DNA of 64,000 nt, taken from NCBI RefSeq assembly GCF_900537175.1, contig NZ_LS999833.1:372001-436000 (forward strand), read 5' to 3'. Below the pieces are notes generated by a model, which ran no database searches, had not been told where the DNA came from, and saw only the letters and a list, made by a program, of their open reading frames with translations. A program made the translations under genes and the position numbers. Each line of letters starts with the position of its first letter. Positions within the stretch are counted from its first letter, which is position 1. This DNA comes from Lentilitoribacter sp. Alg239-R112 (GTDB lineage: Bacteria; Pseudomonadota; Alphaproteobacteria; Rhizobiales; Rhizobiaceae). Below are positions 53,138 through 61,855 of this stretch, in pieces.

Positions 53138-55141
53138 TCAAATAGGTGCGGTTACATCCTCGACAGCGTCGAAGGCTAATTTTTTCTCTTCAAGTCGCAT
53201 TTTCTCGCGCTCAAGTTCGATTTTCTCGCGCTCAAGTTCGATTTTCGCCATTTCAACCTGAGCCTTACCTATGTCTTGGGCGGCTTGTTGCTCCAGTTTT
53301 TGATTTTCTTGTGTTAATTGTTGAATTTGCTGCTTACCCTGCGCCATTAGCTTTTGGACTTCTGGTGGGAGTTTATTGTCATTGGTTGGGTCGAGTTTGG
53401 TTAACTTCTCAGCGATTTCATCAGCTTGCGGCCAATCCATGTTTTTAGCCAATGGCGCACCTAAAACAGGAGCCGCTTGCGGGAACGATCTAATCATTTC
53501 CGTCATTTGCGCCGCCGCCTCTTCACGCCTTGTTGTGAAGCTCGGACCTGCCTCAACAGCAACGTCATACTTGCCGACAGTTAAATCATGCATTGCTAAG
53601 ACTATTTCGCCGTTATCGTCTTGTTCCGGCTTACCATCACGTCCAACATGAGGGACTTCTTGACCTTGATTAACTGGCTGCAAGTGTTCTTTGCCATCTT
53701 CACCTAGTACACGAAGAATACGGGGTTTATTATAAACAGATGGGATAAGATCAACGACAATACGGCCAACCTGGCGAATAGCGCGGGTTAGATTGTCAGT
53801 AAAATGGAAGGTAGCAACATCACCTTCACGCTGACGTGCCATAATGGCTTTACCGCTTGTCTCATTTGAACGAGCCCCCAACGAGGCGTCATACATGCCA
53901 ATCGTTGATTTGATATCATCTGAAGCGTTTAAAGCCTCTTGCAACGCACCACCCGCTGCACCGCTATCAATCGGCTGTCTTTGTGGTGGCTGCTCCCCGT
54001 CATATTCAAGATATGCATGGTTATCTTTATGAGCCGTCTGCCATTTATCCACATCTGTATCAAACGCGCCATGAGGGCCGATATATGGAGCCCTAGGGGC
54101 AAGAGCGACTAATTCAGTCGCAGTTGTGCGCCAATAGTTAAACTGTCTTTGTGCATCCTTGGCGGGGTTTATTAAGCTACGAAAATATCGCTTTCCCTCA
54201 ACTGAAAATTCATCACCATAAACAGGGACAATTGGGATATATTTACCAGCCCAATCGTTTTCCTCAAGGATTTCAGCACCCGTCATGATAGTTTGCGTTA
54301 CTTTATATGACTTTGTAACACGCTCTTTTACAATTTTAATTGTGCCAGCTTCCAAAGCTGTTTGCAGGTCAATATCTTCGAGCAGATCTTCTTTAGAAAA
54401 CACTCGACCATCAGACGTTAGAACTATCTCTTGATCTACCTCTTTACGTTGCCAGAACTCCGCGACCAGTACGCCATCATCATTAACCCAATCGCCATCG
54501 GCTTCCGACCATTTATCATCGTCAAAATCTGTAACCTCTGCATCTTGGTATTTATCCTTGAACGCTGTCTTCGATAAACGATCAACAACAAAGCATTCAT
54601 TCCAACTTGAGCCATCTGCACATGTCGCATTCGGGTCAGGATAGATAGCAAATGGATTTATTACGCGGTCAATATTGATATCCATATCGAAAGCGTCTTC
54701 ATACGAATAATCTATACCCACTCGGATATAGCCAAAGCCATTTGTTACCGCACATTCAACAGCAGTATCATATGCAATATCGGCATTTGATGTGTATTCA
54801 ATATTACGAATTAAACCATCATAAACTTGCGCTGTTTTCGTATCGGCGGAACTATCAACCGCCTTAACCTTGATAGATGGCTTATTCTGCCTAGCGTCAT
54901 TAACAACCTGACGAATAAACGTCTGCATCTTGTTAATGGTTAAGACAGGCCTTCCATCAGCTTTACGCTTATTTACAATTTCTGCGGGCCATTGTTCACC
55001 AAGTTTAGCAAAACGTAAATCCTGTAAGCCCATATCATGGTTGTCGGATAACGCAGATTTTGCAATCTCAAACCGATCACGGTTGAAGGTAAGCTTATCT
55101 TCTTTTTTACTGGTCTGCTTCTTGTCCATTAACCCATCCAT
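53138..55141 (-). CDS. Portal protein (P22-type)
   Basis: 667 aa, close to P22 portal size. The core shows YVRGG-free but typical portal segments: GFGYIRVGIDYSYEDAFDMD, VINPFAIYPDPNATCADGSS, VPVYGDEFSVEGKRYFRSLI and SGKAIMARQREGDVATFHF. The C-terminal 90 residues form a long coiled coil ending in EREKIELEREKMRLEEKK. Tandem 21-bp repeats encode part of that coil. It overlaps the terminase gene by 13 bases. Confidence 0.86.
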   Translation of the reverse strand: MDGLMDKKQTSKKEDKLTFNRDRFEIAKSALSDNHDMGLQDLRFAKLGEQWPAEIVNKRKADGRPVLTINKMQTFIRQVVNDARQNKPSIKVKAVDSSADTKTAQVYDGLIRNIEYTSNADIAYDTAVECAVTNGFGYIRVGIDYSYEDAFDMDINIDRVINPFAIYPDPNATCADGSSWNECFVVDRLSKTAFKDKYQDAEVTDFDDDKWSEADGDWVNDDGVLVAEFWQRKEVDQEIVLTSDGRVFSKEDLLEDIDLQTALEAGTIKIVKERVTKSYKVTQTIMTGAEILEENDWAGKYIPIVPVYGDEFSVEGKRYFRSLINPAKDAQRQFNYWRTTATELVALAPRAPYIGPHGAFDTDVDKWQTAHKDNHAYLEYDGEQPPQRQPIDSGAAGGALQEALNASDDIKSTIGMYDASLGARSNETSGKAIMARQREGDVATFHFTDNLTRAIRQVGRIVVDLIPSVYNKPRILRVLGEDGKEHLQPVNQGQEVPHVGRDGKPEQDDNGEIVLAMHDLTVGKYDVAVEAGPSFTTRREEAAAQMTEMIRSFPQAAPVLGAPLAKNMDWPQADEIAEKLTKLDPTNDNKLPPEVQKLMAQGKQQIQQLTQENQKLEQQAAQDIGKAQVEMAKIELEREKIELEREKMRLEEKKLAFDAVEDVTAPI
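53201..53242. repeat. Two tandem 21-bp units in the portal coiled-coil region
   Basis: Two perfect copies of a 21-bp unit beginning TTTCTCGCGCTCAAG, with a degenerate third copy just upstream. The unit encodes one heptad (EREKIEL) of the portal C-terminal coil. Unit gains or losses would lengthen or shorten the coil without a frame change. Confidence 0.9.
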
Positions 55142-56451
55142 CCACCAGCACCCGCATATGACTTACGAGCTGTTTTTTTCTTTGCTGGCTTTCGTGTTAA
55201 TTGTGGGAATAACTCAGTCATGCCCCAAACAACCGCATCAGCTCTGTCAGGTGAACGATCCCCGACATAACCAGATGTTGTGAATTCTGTTAGCTGGTCT
55301 TCAATCTCTGGGAAGTAGCCAACATGCTTTATTTTACTAGGGTACAAATACGAAATAGGCTCGGCCCTGATAGCTTTACCTCTTGAGGCGTGGACCTCTT
55401 TGTATGGTGTTTGTGGCCTGGCTGCCTGAATAACAGCACGAACCATATCACCACCGAAATTCTTCTCAGCGACAACGCAATCAGCCTTATGCCGATCAAA
55501 AGCCTGCCCGACAATATTGCCCCAAACTTCCGGCTTAAACTTTCCTGATAGATCTTCGAGTAAGTAACCTTTCCCATCAGTGCCTAATGCGCAAACAGCT
55601 ATCCCTATTTCGTCAGACCGTTCATCTTCATCACCTGAACAACCAGACGGATCAACAGCAATAATAATACGTTGGAAATCAGGGGTGCCCCCGTCCAATA
55701 TTCTGCAACGATCAAATGTATCAACAGACCATAAAGCGTTATCGTTAGCGGCTAAGAACTTACCTTCGAGGAACCTTTGACGCATTCTTTCTGGTAGCGC
55801 TTCAAGCTCTTGAATGTATTCTTCTGGTAGGTTATCCGCGTTATCGCTTGGATTCATAAGCAATGAATCGTAACGCTCTTGACTTTTCAGCGCTTCCTTA
55901 CTGTCAGGATCAATCTTTTTAACAAATACCCGATAAGACCAATGCGATTGCCCTGGGGGGTTACAATCATAATAAGCCTTGAGAGTTAAGCCGCATCGCT
56001 GCGCTAAACGTGTCATAGCCATATTACGAGCAGACCAGCTAATTTGTGAACACTCGTTTAAATATATTGTCGCGTATTCTTGCCCTAGAATCTTTTCTGT
56101 GCGCTCTTTATCGTCTAATCCGCCGAACCAAACTTCCGAACCATTAGGAAGCCTTAAATACCAATCTGTTCTATCTAGCTTGCACTTTTCCCATAACCCC
56201 GGCCAACAAAGCTTTATCACTTTTGGCAACGTATCCATGACAATAGACGATTTAATGTGGTTGAACCGAAACCTTAAAATAATATGACGGCTATTTTCAG
56301 CTTTTAAAGCCCTTACAATGACCGCCCTTACAAGCGTAAAGGTCTTTCCAGACCGTGACCCACCAAACAGCATTATGTGGCGCGGGCCTGCCCCTAATAG
56401 TCTATTTGCTTCTGACTGTTTAGCAGTGAGACTAAAGTTTATCGTCATCAC
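55129..56451 (-). CDS. Terminase large subunit
   Basis: 440 aa. ATPase: Walker A-like LFGGSRSGKTFT (about 30-41) and Walker B YATIYLNECSQI (about 125). Nuclease: IIAVDPSGCSGDEDERSDEI and VVAEKNFGGDMVRAVI with the metal-binding Asp residues, and DRADAVVWGM near the end. It packages DNA with the small subunit encoded next to it. No intein or break. Confidence 0.92.
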   Translation of the reverse strand: MMTINFSLTAKQSEANRLLGAGPRHIMLFGGSRSGKTFTLVRAVIVRALKAENSRHIILRFRFNHIKSSIVMDTLPKVIKLCWPGLWEKCKLDRTDWYLRLPNGSEVWFGGLDDKERTEKILGQEYATIYLNECSQISWSARNMAMTRLAQRCGLTLKAYYDCNPPGQSHWSYRVFVKKIDPDSKEALKSQERYDSLLMNPSDNADNLPEEYIQELEALPERMRQRFLEGKFLAANDNALWSVDTFDRCRILDGGTPDFQRIIIAVDPSGCSGDEDERSDEIGIAVCALGTDGKGYLLEDLSGKFKPEVWGNIVGQAFDRHKADCVVAEKNFGGDMVRAVIQAARPQTPYKEVHASRGKAIRAEPISYLYPSKIKHVGYFPEIEDQLTEFTTSGYVGDRSPDRADAVVWGMTELFPQLTRKPAKKKTARKSYAGAGGWMG

Positions 56452-56860
56452 TTACGAAGTTGAGTTGAAGCGGTCCGCCGTCAGGGCCGCTGATTTCGCT
56501 TTGAACCTTATCACCATACTTCTTAGGTTTGAGCTTTGAAGCCACCCACTTACGTGAGTCAATGCGAAGTTTTGCGCGCTGAATTAAATCAGGTTCCAAT
56601 ATATCTTTCGCTGTGTCGTACTGGTCAGCAATTGCAATAATATCGTCAGCCAATGCTTCCGCTTGCTCTTCTTTCGCGCGGGCGTACTGGTTGGAAAAGT
56701 CATCATGCAATGAGAGCCATCTAAATACTGTGCTTCTGTTTGGCATATCATCAGGTAGGCAAATTGCTCTAAGGCTTTCACCTTCACAAAGCTTCTCGCA
56801 AATATAGTCAGCCGTCTCTTGAGAGTAATCGCTTGGTCTGCCTATTAGCTTATCGGTCAT
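56432..56860 (-). CDS. Terminase small subunit
   Basis: 142 aa. N-terminal HTH (YSQETADYICEKLCEGESLR followed by NRSTVFRWL) and C-terminal DSRKWVASKLKPKKYGDKV, the usual form of the phage small terminase (bacteriophage terminase small subunit DUF5906-like group). It overlaps the large subunit by 20 bases. Confidence 0.87.
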   Translation of the reverse strand: MTDKLIGRPSDYSQETADYICEKLCEGESLRAICLPDDMPNRSTVFRWLSLHDDFSNQYARAKEEQAEALADDIIAIADQYDTAKDILEPDLIQRAKLRIDSRKWVASKLKPKKYGDKVQSEISGPDGGPLQLNFVSDDDKL

Positions 56861-56879
56861 AATGTTCCTGAAATATAAA

Positions 56880-56909
56880 AAGCCGCCTTGGATTTCTCCT
56901 TAGCGGCTT
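56880..56909 (-). terminator. Terminator hairpin between early and late operons
   Basis: Arms AAGCCGC and GCGGCTT pair perfectly (7 bp). On the minus strand a T-rich run (TTTTATATTT) follows. It lies between the terminase small-subunit start and the early genes and would stop early transcripts before the late operon. Confidence 0.65.
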
Positions 56910-57096
56910 CTGAACCTACCGACACGCGATAGGTGGTTTACCTGATTAAAATACACAAATCAGTCTTCGTAGCAGATGTTGAATGAAAAAGACCGCAACG
57001 TAAGTATTTCTACCAAGTAGTCACGGGCGCATCGGATAATTAATAACTTGTGCCCTGATTTTGTTTCGCACTTGTTGCGTTATATACTACGTGTCA

Positions 57097-57378
57097 TTAA
57101 TTCGAGTCTGTGTCAATAGCGTAGAGATACTTACGTTGCAATTTATCCCAATCTTTTTTATTTTCCGTTTTCAACCGCTGCATTCCCACTGGAGACGGGC
57201 TGAAATCACGCATGTAGCCTCTGACGGCCTTACCAACGGTTTTATTTGATACATCATCCATGTTTATTAGGTCAAAGAGCTGGTGTAATGTACTATGAGC
57301 TTTCATTAACTCGTTCACCGTCGCATCTACTGGGTTTAGCTTGAGTGGGTTTCTTTTAAAGATATTAGTATTACTCAT
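57097..57378 (-). CDS. Hypothetical early prophage protein, 93 aa
   Basis: Basic, helical (NELMKAHSTLHQLFDLINMD and MQRLKTENKKDWDKLQRKYL). Its start overlaps the stop of the preceding small gene by 4 bases. Unknown function; perhaps a DNA-associated protein. Confidence 0.6.
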   Translation of the reverse strand: MSNTNIFKRNPLKLNPVDATVNELMKAHSTLHQLFDLINMDDVSNKTVGKAVRGYMRDFSPSPVGMQRLKTENKKDWDKLQRKYLYAIDTDSN

Positions 57379-57560
57379 AACTTTCGCTCCTTCAATTTAT
57401 CAAGTACCTTGCCAAGTGCGTATTGCAGTCCTTCCGCTTTCTCGATGCCCGTTATTCTTATCTCGTTGCCGCCTACACTGATATAAAATAATTTAGGATG
57501 GCCATCTGTATAACATTGGACTTCTACGCCGTCTGCGTTTCGTTTGATTGATGCCATCAC
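57375..57560 (-). CDS. Hypothetical early prophage protein, 61 aa
   Basis: Small alpha/beta pattern: beta strands (VEVQCYTDGHPKLFYISVGG) then a helix (EGLQYALGKVLDKLKER). ATGA overlaps on both sides. Unknown function. Confidence 0.6.
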   Translation of the reverse strand: MMASIKRNADGVEVQCYTDGHPKLFYISVGGNEIRITGIEKAEGLQYALGKVLDKLKERKL

Positions 57561-58180
57561 GTCACCCCCTTAAAATGATTATCCAGCGCGTTTAATGCTA
57601 ATCTAAGATCACCTATGAGGTGAGGCATAACTTGATCTTCAACGACTATAATCTGAATTGCTGCGTAAAGGTTTGAGCCGTGATGCATGTTGTTTGCTTC
57701 CTGGATAGCCTTTTGAACTCCAAGCCATCTTGCCTTTGCACGAGCTACACTATCAGCCTTTTCATCTTCTGTTAGCTCTACGCCTATTCCATCCTCATAA
57801 TATGCACCTGGTGAACCAATAGCCCTATGGTAAGCATTGCGAATTTGAAGATACTTTTGCGATGCGTTAAACTGATCAATGTTTATAATATCCGCAGGTG
57901 GCGCAGGGTGCATATGTTGTGTTTCGTAGTTTATAACCAAACGCCCAACATAGCTAGATATACGAGGGTCTTTCATAGCGTATTCCTGTACTTTTTTCGG
58001 TTTTTCGTTCCACCCAATTGCCCTTAAACGCGCTACCATCGCGTCAATTGGATCTTGTGGTCGGTATGTGGTGTTATCGGGGTTCTTCGCCCGTGAAACA
58101 CGTCCGTTTGGCTCTCTGTGAACGTTCTCAGCTCTTGGCCGTCCTCTTTTGCGTCTTCGTTTTGCTGCAACTGAAACCAT
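57557..58180 (-). CDS. Hypothetical early prophage protein, 207 aa
   Basis: Very basic N-terminus (KRRRKRGRPRAENVHREPNG) that could bind nucleic acid, followed by a mostly helical domain with no recognised family. AGGGA precedes ATG 58180. Possibly a transcription-related early protein. Confidence 0.65.
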   Translation of the reverse strand: MVSVAAKRRRKRGRPRAENVHREPNGRVSRAKNPDNTTYRPQDPIDAMVARLRAIGWNEKPKKVQEYAMKDPRISSYVGRLVINYETQHMHPAPPADIINIDQFNASQKYLQIRNAYHRAIGSPGAYYEDGIGVELTEDEKADSVARAKARWLGVQKAIQEANNMHHGSNLYAAIQIIVVEDQVMPHLIGDLRLALNALDNHFKGVT

Positions 58181-58193
58181 GATATTCCCTCGA

Positions 58194-58259
58194 TTAGATA
58201 ACTTGCTGACAACTCGTTAAAACTCGGTACTTTGATACATCCTTTATGATGTTCACCAT
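58194..58259 (-). CDS. Tiny ORF, 21 aa, ending SCQQVI
   Basis: Starts inside the stop of the membrane-protein gene upstream and ends in SCQQVI. The same ending and a 21-bp DNA match are found in the small ORF at 58928-59095. It may be the remnant of a duplicated gene rather than a working one. Confidence 0.3.
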   Translation of the reverse strand: MVNIIKDVSKYRVLTSCQQVI

Positions 58260-58441
58260 TCAATTCGTTTATAAATTGCCAACCCTAAGGACACGACGAC
58301 TAACCAAAACCCGCCGTACCCTAGAAGTCCGCTAATTCCGTTTGAAACATAAATACTTCCTCCTACCATCAAAATTAGAAGAGAAAAAATAGCAATGCCA
58401 AACCCCGCTAACATTGAAAAAAGTAGTTTTTCTTTATTCAT
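58253..58441 (-). CDS. Small two-span membrane protein
   Basis: 62 aa from ATG 58441 (GAGGGA upstream). Two membrane segments (about 8-30 and 38-56). The longer frame to 58552 overlaps another gene. Unknown function; possibly involved in superinfection immunity. Confidence 0.55.
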   Translation of the reverse strand: MNKEKLLFSMLAGFGIAIFSLLILMVGGSIYVSNGISGLLGYGGFWLVVVSLGLAIYKRIEW

Positions 58442-58478
58442 CTGTATTCCCTCGATTAAATTGTTATGCCGAAATAGA

Positions 58479-58910
58479 TCAAAGCCACCAGTTATATTTA
58501 TTATTAAATTTTTCACGCTCTTCATTAGTCGGGTTAAAATATTCATCTTCAAATCTTTTTAGATTTTCTTTGTAGTTTTGCTGGCGCTGCATGTGGAATT
58601 TTGTTGAAAGTGAAACGGATCTCAACACTCCAATGTTAGGATTGATGCCACTAACAAATTTTGAGACGTCCTTAATTTCTTTTATTTTGAAATCAGGGAT
58701 GCCGACTTGTAATATTTTAGCAATAACCCCTCTTGTAGTGCTTTTTGTGACGTTTGCTGTGCTATAGCCTGACGGTACGCCTTGGCTTAGGATATTTTCC
58801 CCGCCTACGCCCAATTTCGCCCCTGAAAGGTCCATAGCCGCTTTCTCAGCTACTTGCTTTGCAACTAATGGGGAAGCGCCTAAGAAGCCTAAAAAACCTC
58901 GTCTATTCAT
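58479..58910 (-). CDS. Hypothetical prophage protein with twin-arginine-like N-terminus
   Basis: 143 aa. It opens MNRRGFLGFLGASPLVAKQV, like a Tat or Sec signal, although the hydrophobic run is short. The rest is basic and polar with helical ends. No family recognised. Confidence 0.55.
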   Translation of the reverse strand: MNRRGFLGFLGASPLVAKQVAEKAAMDLSGAKLGVGGENILSQGVPSGYSTANVTKSTTRGVIAKILQVGIPDFKIKEIKDVSKFVSGINPNIGVLRSVSLSTKFHMQRQQNYKENLKRFEDEYFNPTNEEREKFNNKYNWWL

Positions 58911-58927
58911 TTTAAATCACCTTTCAA

Positions 58928-59095
58928 TTAGATAACTTGCTGACAACTAAATTTGAATGGCCTTTTTGAGACTTGTCTCAGCGTATCGACCATCATCTCG
59001 CAATCTGATAAATTATAAAACAAATACTCTGTGTGTACTTCATAAGGCTTTGATTGCGGGGCAGACATAAGAACTATGAGCACTAGAACAAACAT
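58928..59095 (-). CDS. Small secreted-type ORF, 55 aa
   Basis: Opens [20 protein letters not shown] and ends SCQQVI. A hydrophobic N-terminal run precedes a mature part with two Cys. The start overlaps the stop of the DnaA-like gene (TAATG). Its 3' end shares a 21-bp sequence with the tiny ORF at 58194. Function unknown. Confidence 0.45.
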   Translation of the reverse strand: MFVLVLIVLMSAPQSKPYEVHTEYLFYNLSDCEMMVDTLRQVSKRPFKFSCQQVI

Positions 59096-59739
59096 TAGAT
59101 TTCCAATCTCTCAAGTGAAAAAAGTTCACCATTCATAAGGAATTGCTCCTTGTAGATTAGCGTTTGAATCTTAGATACGGCGTGGAGAACTGTTGTATGG
59201 TCCCGTCCGCCAAACTTACGGCCAATCTCAGGAAAAGATCTAATAGTAAGTTTTTTGCAAATATACATGGCCGCCTGTCGAACAATCACAAATTCCTTAG
59301 TCCGGCGCTTAGCTGTTAAATCAATAAAAGTTCCGCTACCGCGTTTGTAGCTTGCTTTTGGTGCGTTCCAATCTTGCAATAAAACAAAATCTTGGATCTG
59401 CTTAATTGTTACCCTATCTAACGGGATTGCATTCTCCATGTCCGCAGCCTCTAACGCTTCAAGTCTTTCACGGCGCATTCTTTTTTCATGAGCTTTAAGT
59501 GCTGCCTTTCTTGCAAGTCTCTCCCTGTACTGGCGAACCCATAAATGTTCCTTTGGTTTGGGAGCTTCTTCCTGCAATGATGTGCTTTCCATATATTCTA
59601 TCTGTTTAACCTTAGCTCGAGCACGCAATCTAGCTCTTACCTCCGCATAGTGCTGCGCTTGCTTTATGGCCTCTGGCGAAGTTGATGGGCGGTATGATGC
59701 AAGCTTTGTGTCTTGCTGTACTGTGAGTGCTTGGGTCAT
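59095..59739 (-). CDS. Phage replication protein with DnaA domain IV-like C-terminus
   Basis: 214 aa. Residues about 130-205 match the DNA-binding domain of Dna[21 protein letters not shown] followed by [20 protein letters not shown], with the GRDHTTV signature that reads DnaA boxes. There is no AAA+ domain. The first 130 residues are basic, helical and of no known family. It presumably binds DnaA-box-like sites in the phage origin, or the host origin. ATGA overlap with the helicase-loader-like gene. Confidence 0.85.
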   Translation of the reverse strand: MTQALTVQQDTKLASYRPSTSPEAIKQAQHYAEVRARLRARAKVKQIEYMESTSLQEEAPKPKEHLWVRQYRERLARKAALKAHEKRMRRERLEALEAADMENAIPLDRVTIKQIQDFVLLQDWNAPKASYKRGSGTFIDLTAKRRTKEFVIVRQAAMYICKKLTIRSFPEIGRKFGGRDHTTVLHAVSKIQTLIYKEQFLMNGELFSLERLEI

Positions 59740-60344
59740 TGGGTGCCTCCATTCTCAAAACCTAGAAATTCCAGCCCTTTTGCGGCCTTTTCATCATCTA
59801 ATTTCATCGCCATAGATTTTAGCCTTTCCATTGCTTCTCGTTTCTCAGCTCCTGAATTATCAGTGCAATTGTTATGAGGCTTAGTGCTGCCTGTCGGTGC
59901 GTCCTCTTGATTGCCGTAAACCTTTTTGATTGTTTCTTTGACGAAGTCAGCACGTTTATTCTCAGCCCATTTATCAACGCCATCAAACGGATCGTCTCGT
60001 TTAATCTTGTCCGTCCAAATGATTTTCTTGAAGACTTGATCGCGGACCTCTTTGACCAATTCGCTAATGGCAGGAACAAAGATTTCATCATCAATGAATT
60101 TGGTAACAGCGGCTTCTATTGCATAGTTTGGATAGTCTTTTAGCTTTTCGGCGTAGACCTCCATACGGATAGCCTTTTCATCGACGTCCAAGTTTTCTTT
60201 GCTCGCAAGAGTGATAAATAGTTTACTGAGGTGCTTGCATATTTCTGAGAACTTAGCTTTTGGCACAGAAGCAAATATTTCTTCTCGACTGGTGCCGTCT
60301 TTGAACAATGGACGGTTTTCTTTGAATTGGACTAATTGGTTCAT
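59736..60344 (-). CDS. Helicase-loader-like replication protein
   Basis: 202 aa. The region [40 protein letters not shown] recalls the small helical replisome organiser/helicase loader family found next to phage replication proteins, where 'P..aEl' motifs are conserved. It overlaps both neighbours. Role inferred from position. Confidence 0.6.
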   Translation of the reverse strand: MNQLVQFKENRPLFKDGTSREEIFASVPKAKFSEICKHLSKLFITLASKENLDVDEKAIRMEVYAEKLKDYPNYAIEAAVTKFIDDEIFVPAISELVKEVRDQVFKKIIWTDKIKRDDPFDGVDKWAENKRADFVKETIKKVYGNQEDAPTGSTKPHNNCTDNSGAEKREAMERLKSMAMKLDDEKAAKGLEFLGFENGGTQ

Positions 60345-61066
60345 TGGCCCATCTCCTCTGCACGCTTCGCCATTTCCAGAAACATCATTCCTGTTGATGG
60401 TGTTTTGTTCCCGAATTTATTTCCTTGCACTGACAGGGCTTGAGGTGGCGCTAGCTCATCCTCCCATCTGCCATCATTCAACCAGCCCTGCGCTTGTTTC
60501 CAATAACGCTGTTCTGGCCCTCTTGTGGTTCGGTAGATTAAGGCTCCTGAAATGACTTGATCTGCAATCTTGTCGAGCTTCTTTCTCATCCAAACTTTTA
60601 ATGCACCCTGCTTGCCTCGTTTGTCTTCGAAAGCTTCCCAGAACTCTTCAAATCGATCATCACCCGATTTTTTTGTTTGTTTTTTATTATTGATGGTTAT
60701 TTCTTTTGATGGTTCTTGCGCGGTAGTTTTCACCGCTGGTGAATGACCATTTTCGCCACTGGCGAGATTTACCGCTGGCGAAAGTTGCCGCTGGATGTTT
60801 TGAAGCTTGAAACGGTATTTATGAACGCTTAAAGTGCCATCTTTTCGGCGTATTCTTTCACGTGAAATAAAGCCAATTTCTTCCAATTTTGAGAGGTGAT
60901 CTCGTACCGTTTTATCAGACTGATTTGTGTACTTTGAAAGCCGTTTTACAGATGGGAAACACTCCCCGTTTTCATCGGCATAATTAGCCAATGCAATTGC
61001 TACAAACTTGCAGCCACTTGGCATTAAATCGCACTTAGAAATTAAAGTCATTACTTCTATGCTCAT
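60341..61066 (-). CDS. HTH replication initiation protein (phage O-like)
   Basis: 241 aa. An N-terminal winged HTH (ALANYADENGECFPSVKRLS followed by KYTNQSDKTVRDHLSKLEEI) and a basic C-terminal domain with FEEFWEAFEDKRGKQGALKV, common in phage replication initiators. It probably binds the prophage origin. Overlaps its neighbours by four bases. Confidence 0.8.
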   Translation of the reverse strand: MSIEVMTLISKCDLMPSGCKFVAIALANYADENGECFPSVKRLSKYTNQSDKTVRDHLSKLEEIGFISRERIRRKDGTLSVHKYRFKLQNIQRQLSPAVNLASGENGHSPAVKTTAQEPSKEITINNKKQTKKSGDDRFEEFWEAFEDKRGKQGALKVWMRKKLDKIADQVISGALIYRTTRGPEQRYWKQAQGWLNDGRWEDELAPPQALSVQGNKFGNKTPSTGMMFLEMAKRAEEMGQ

Positions 61067-61278
61067 GGCTTACCTGCCAATCCGAAAACCAAACCTGCTA
61101 ACGCAAGCAGTAACAACACAATAAGCCCGAAGCATATGCTCGATATAAGAAACACCTCAGAGACATGAGGCATGTCATAGCCTTGCTCTCTGCGCTGCTT
61201 AAGTTGCGTGGCTTTGTCTTGTTGATGTGTGGTGAAACGAATATCTTTTGAGTTATAGGATTGGTTTCTATCGCTCAT
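61063..61278 (-). CDS. Small membrane protein
   Basis: 71 aa. A polar, basic N-terminal half (FTTHQQDKATQLKQRREQGY) precedes one membrane segment (about 45-66). ATGA overlap with the preceding gene. Unknown function. Confidence 0.6.
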   Translation of the reverse strand: MSDRNQSYNSKDIRFTTHQQDKATQLKQRREQGYDMPHVSEVFLISSICFGLIVLLLLALAGLVFGLAGKP

Positions 61279-61496
61279 GCCTTCTCCCTTCGCGTTTTTT
61301 TTGCGTCTTCCTTGCCTCTTCGAAAGTAGAAATAGGTCTTTATCGATTTCAGAACCTCTAGTTGCCTCTCCAAATCATTCACCTCATAATCTTCATAAAT
61401 AGTTGAACGCAATTCTGTCAGCTCTCTTTCGATGCGGTCAGTAGCGGCGTCCAACGCATTGAGTTTTTGAGTGATAGATGGGCTTTCTTTGCTCAT
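61275..61496 (-). CDS. Coiled-coil prophage protein, 73 aa
   Basis: From ATG 61496, which overlaps the RusA stop. A long helix (KLNALDAATDRIERELTELR and VNDLERQLEVLKSIKTYFYF) of coiled-coil type and a basic tail. Unknown function. Confidence 0.6.
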   Translation of the reverse strand: MSKESPSITQKLNALDAATDRIERELTELRSTIYEDYEVNDLERQLEVLKSIKTYFYFRRGKEDAKKTRREKA

Positions 61497-61855
61497 GCTG
61501 CGTTCTCCTTTGATATTGATGAAATAGTGACAACACATGCAGGGCCGGAATCCATCCAGCGAACGCGCAAATCTTTTACGTAATCACTGCTATCGTCTTC
61601 TATGATTTTGTGCGTGGTCAAAAGGTCCAATACAGCCTTCACGCGGTTGTCAGCGTCTTGTCTGTGCTTCGATTGGGCAACGAGGACGATATAAACCTCT
61701 ACAGCACCAGAGATAGGCTTAGGATGCTGTGTATTGAGTAATAAGCCAGCCTCTTGTAACCAAGTTCGATATGCAGGACTTTTAATCCGGCTCTTTCGTG
61801 CATTGGAATACATCACGTTTACACTTGGCGGCATGGGTAGCTCTATACGGGTCAT
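61493..61855 (-). CDS. rusA: RusA-family Holliday-junction resolvase
   Basis: 120 aa, RusA size. The catalytic region KHRQDADNRVKAVLDLLTTH and IIEDDSSDYVKDLRVRW has the three conserved acidic residues (Asp in DADN and in EDDS). N-terminal LPMPPSVNVMYSN is typical. It resolves branched DNA during phage recombination. Overlaps the methyltransferase stop (ATGA). Confidence 0.9.
   Translation of the reverse strand: MTRIELPMPPSVNVMYSNARKSRIKSPAYRTWLQEAGLLLNTQHPKPISGAVEVYIVLVAQSKHRQDADNRVKAVLDLLTTHKIIEDDSSDYVKDLRVRWMDSGPACVVTISSISKENAA

Noticed and set aside
58033..58263. 76-aa minus-strand frame
   Set aside because: It overlaps the 207-aa protein in another frame and lacks a site; only its first part coincides with the tiny ORF ending SCQQVI.
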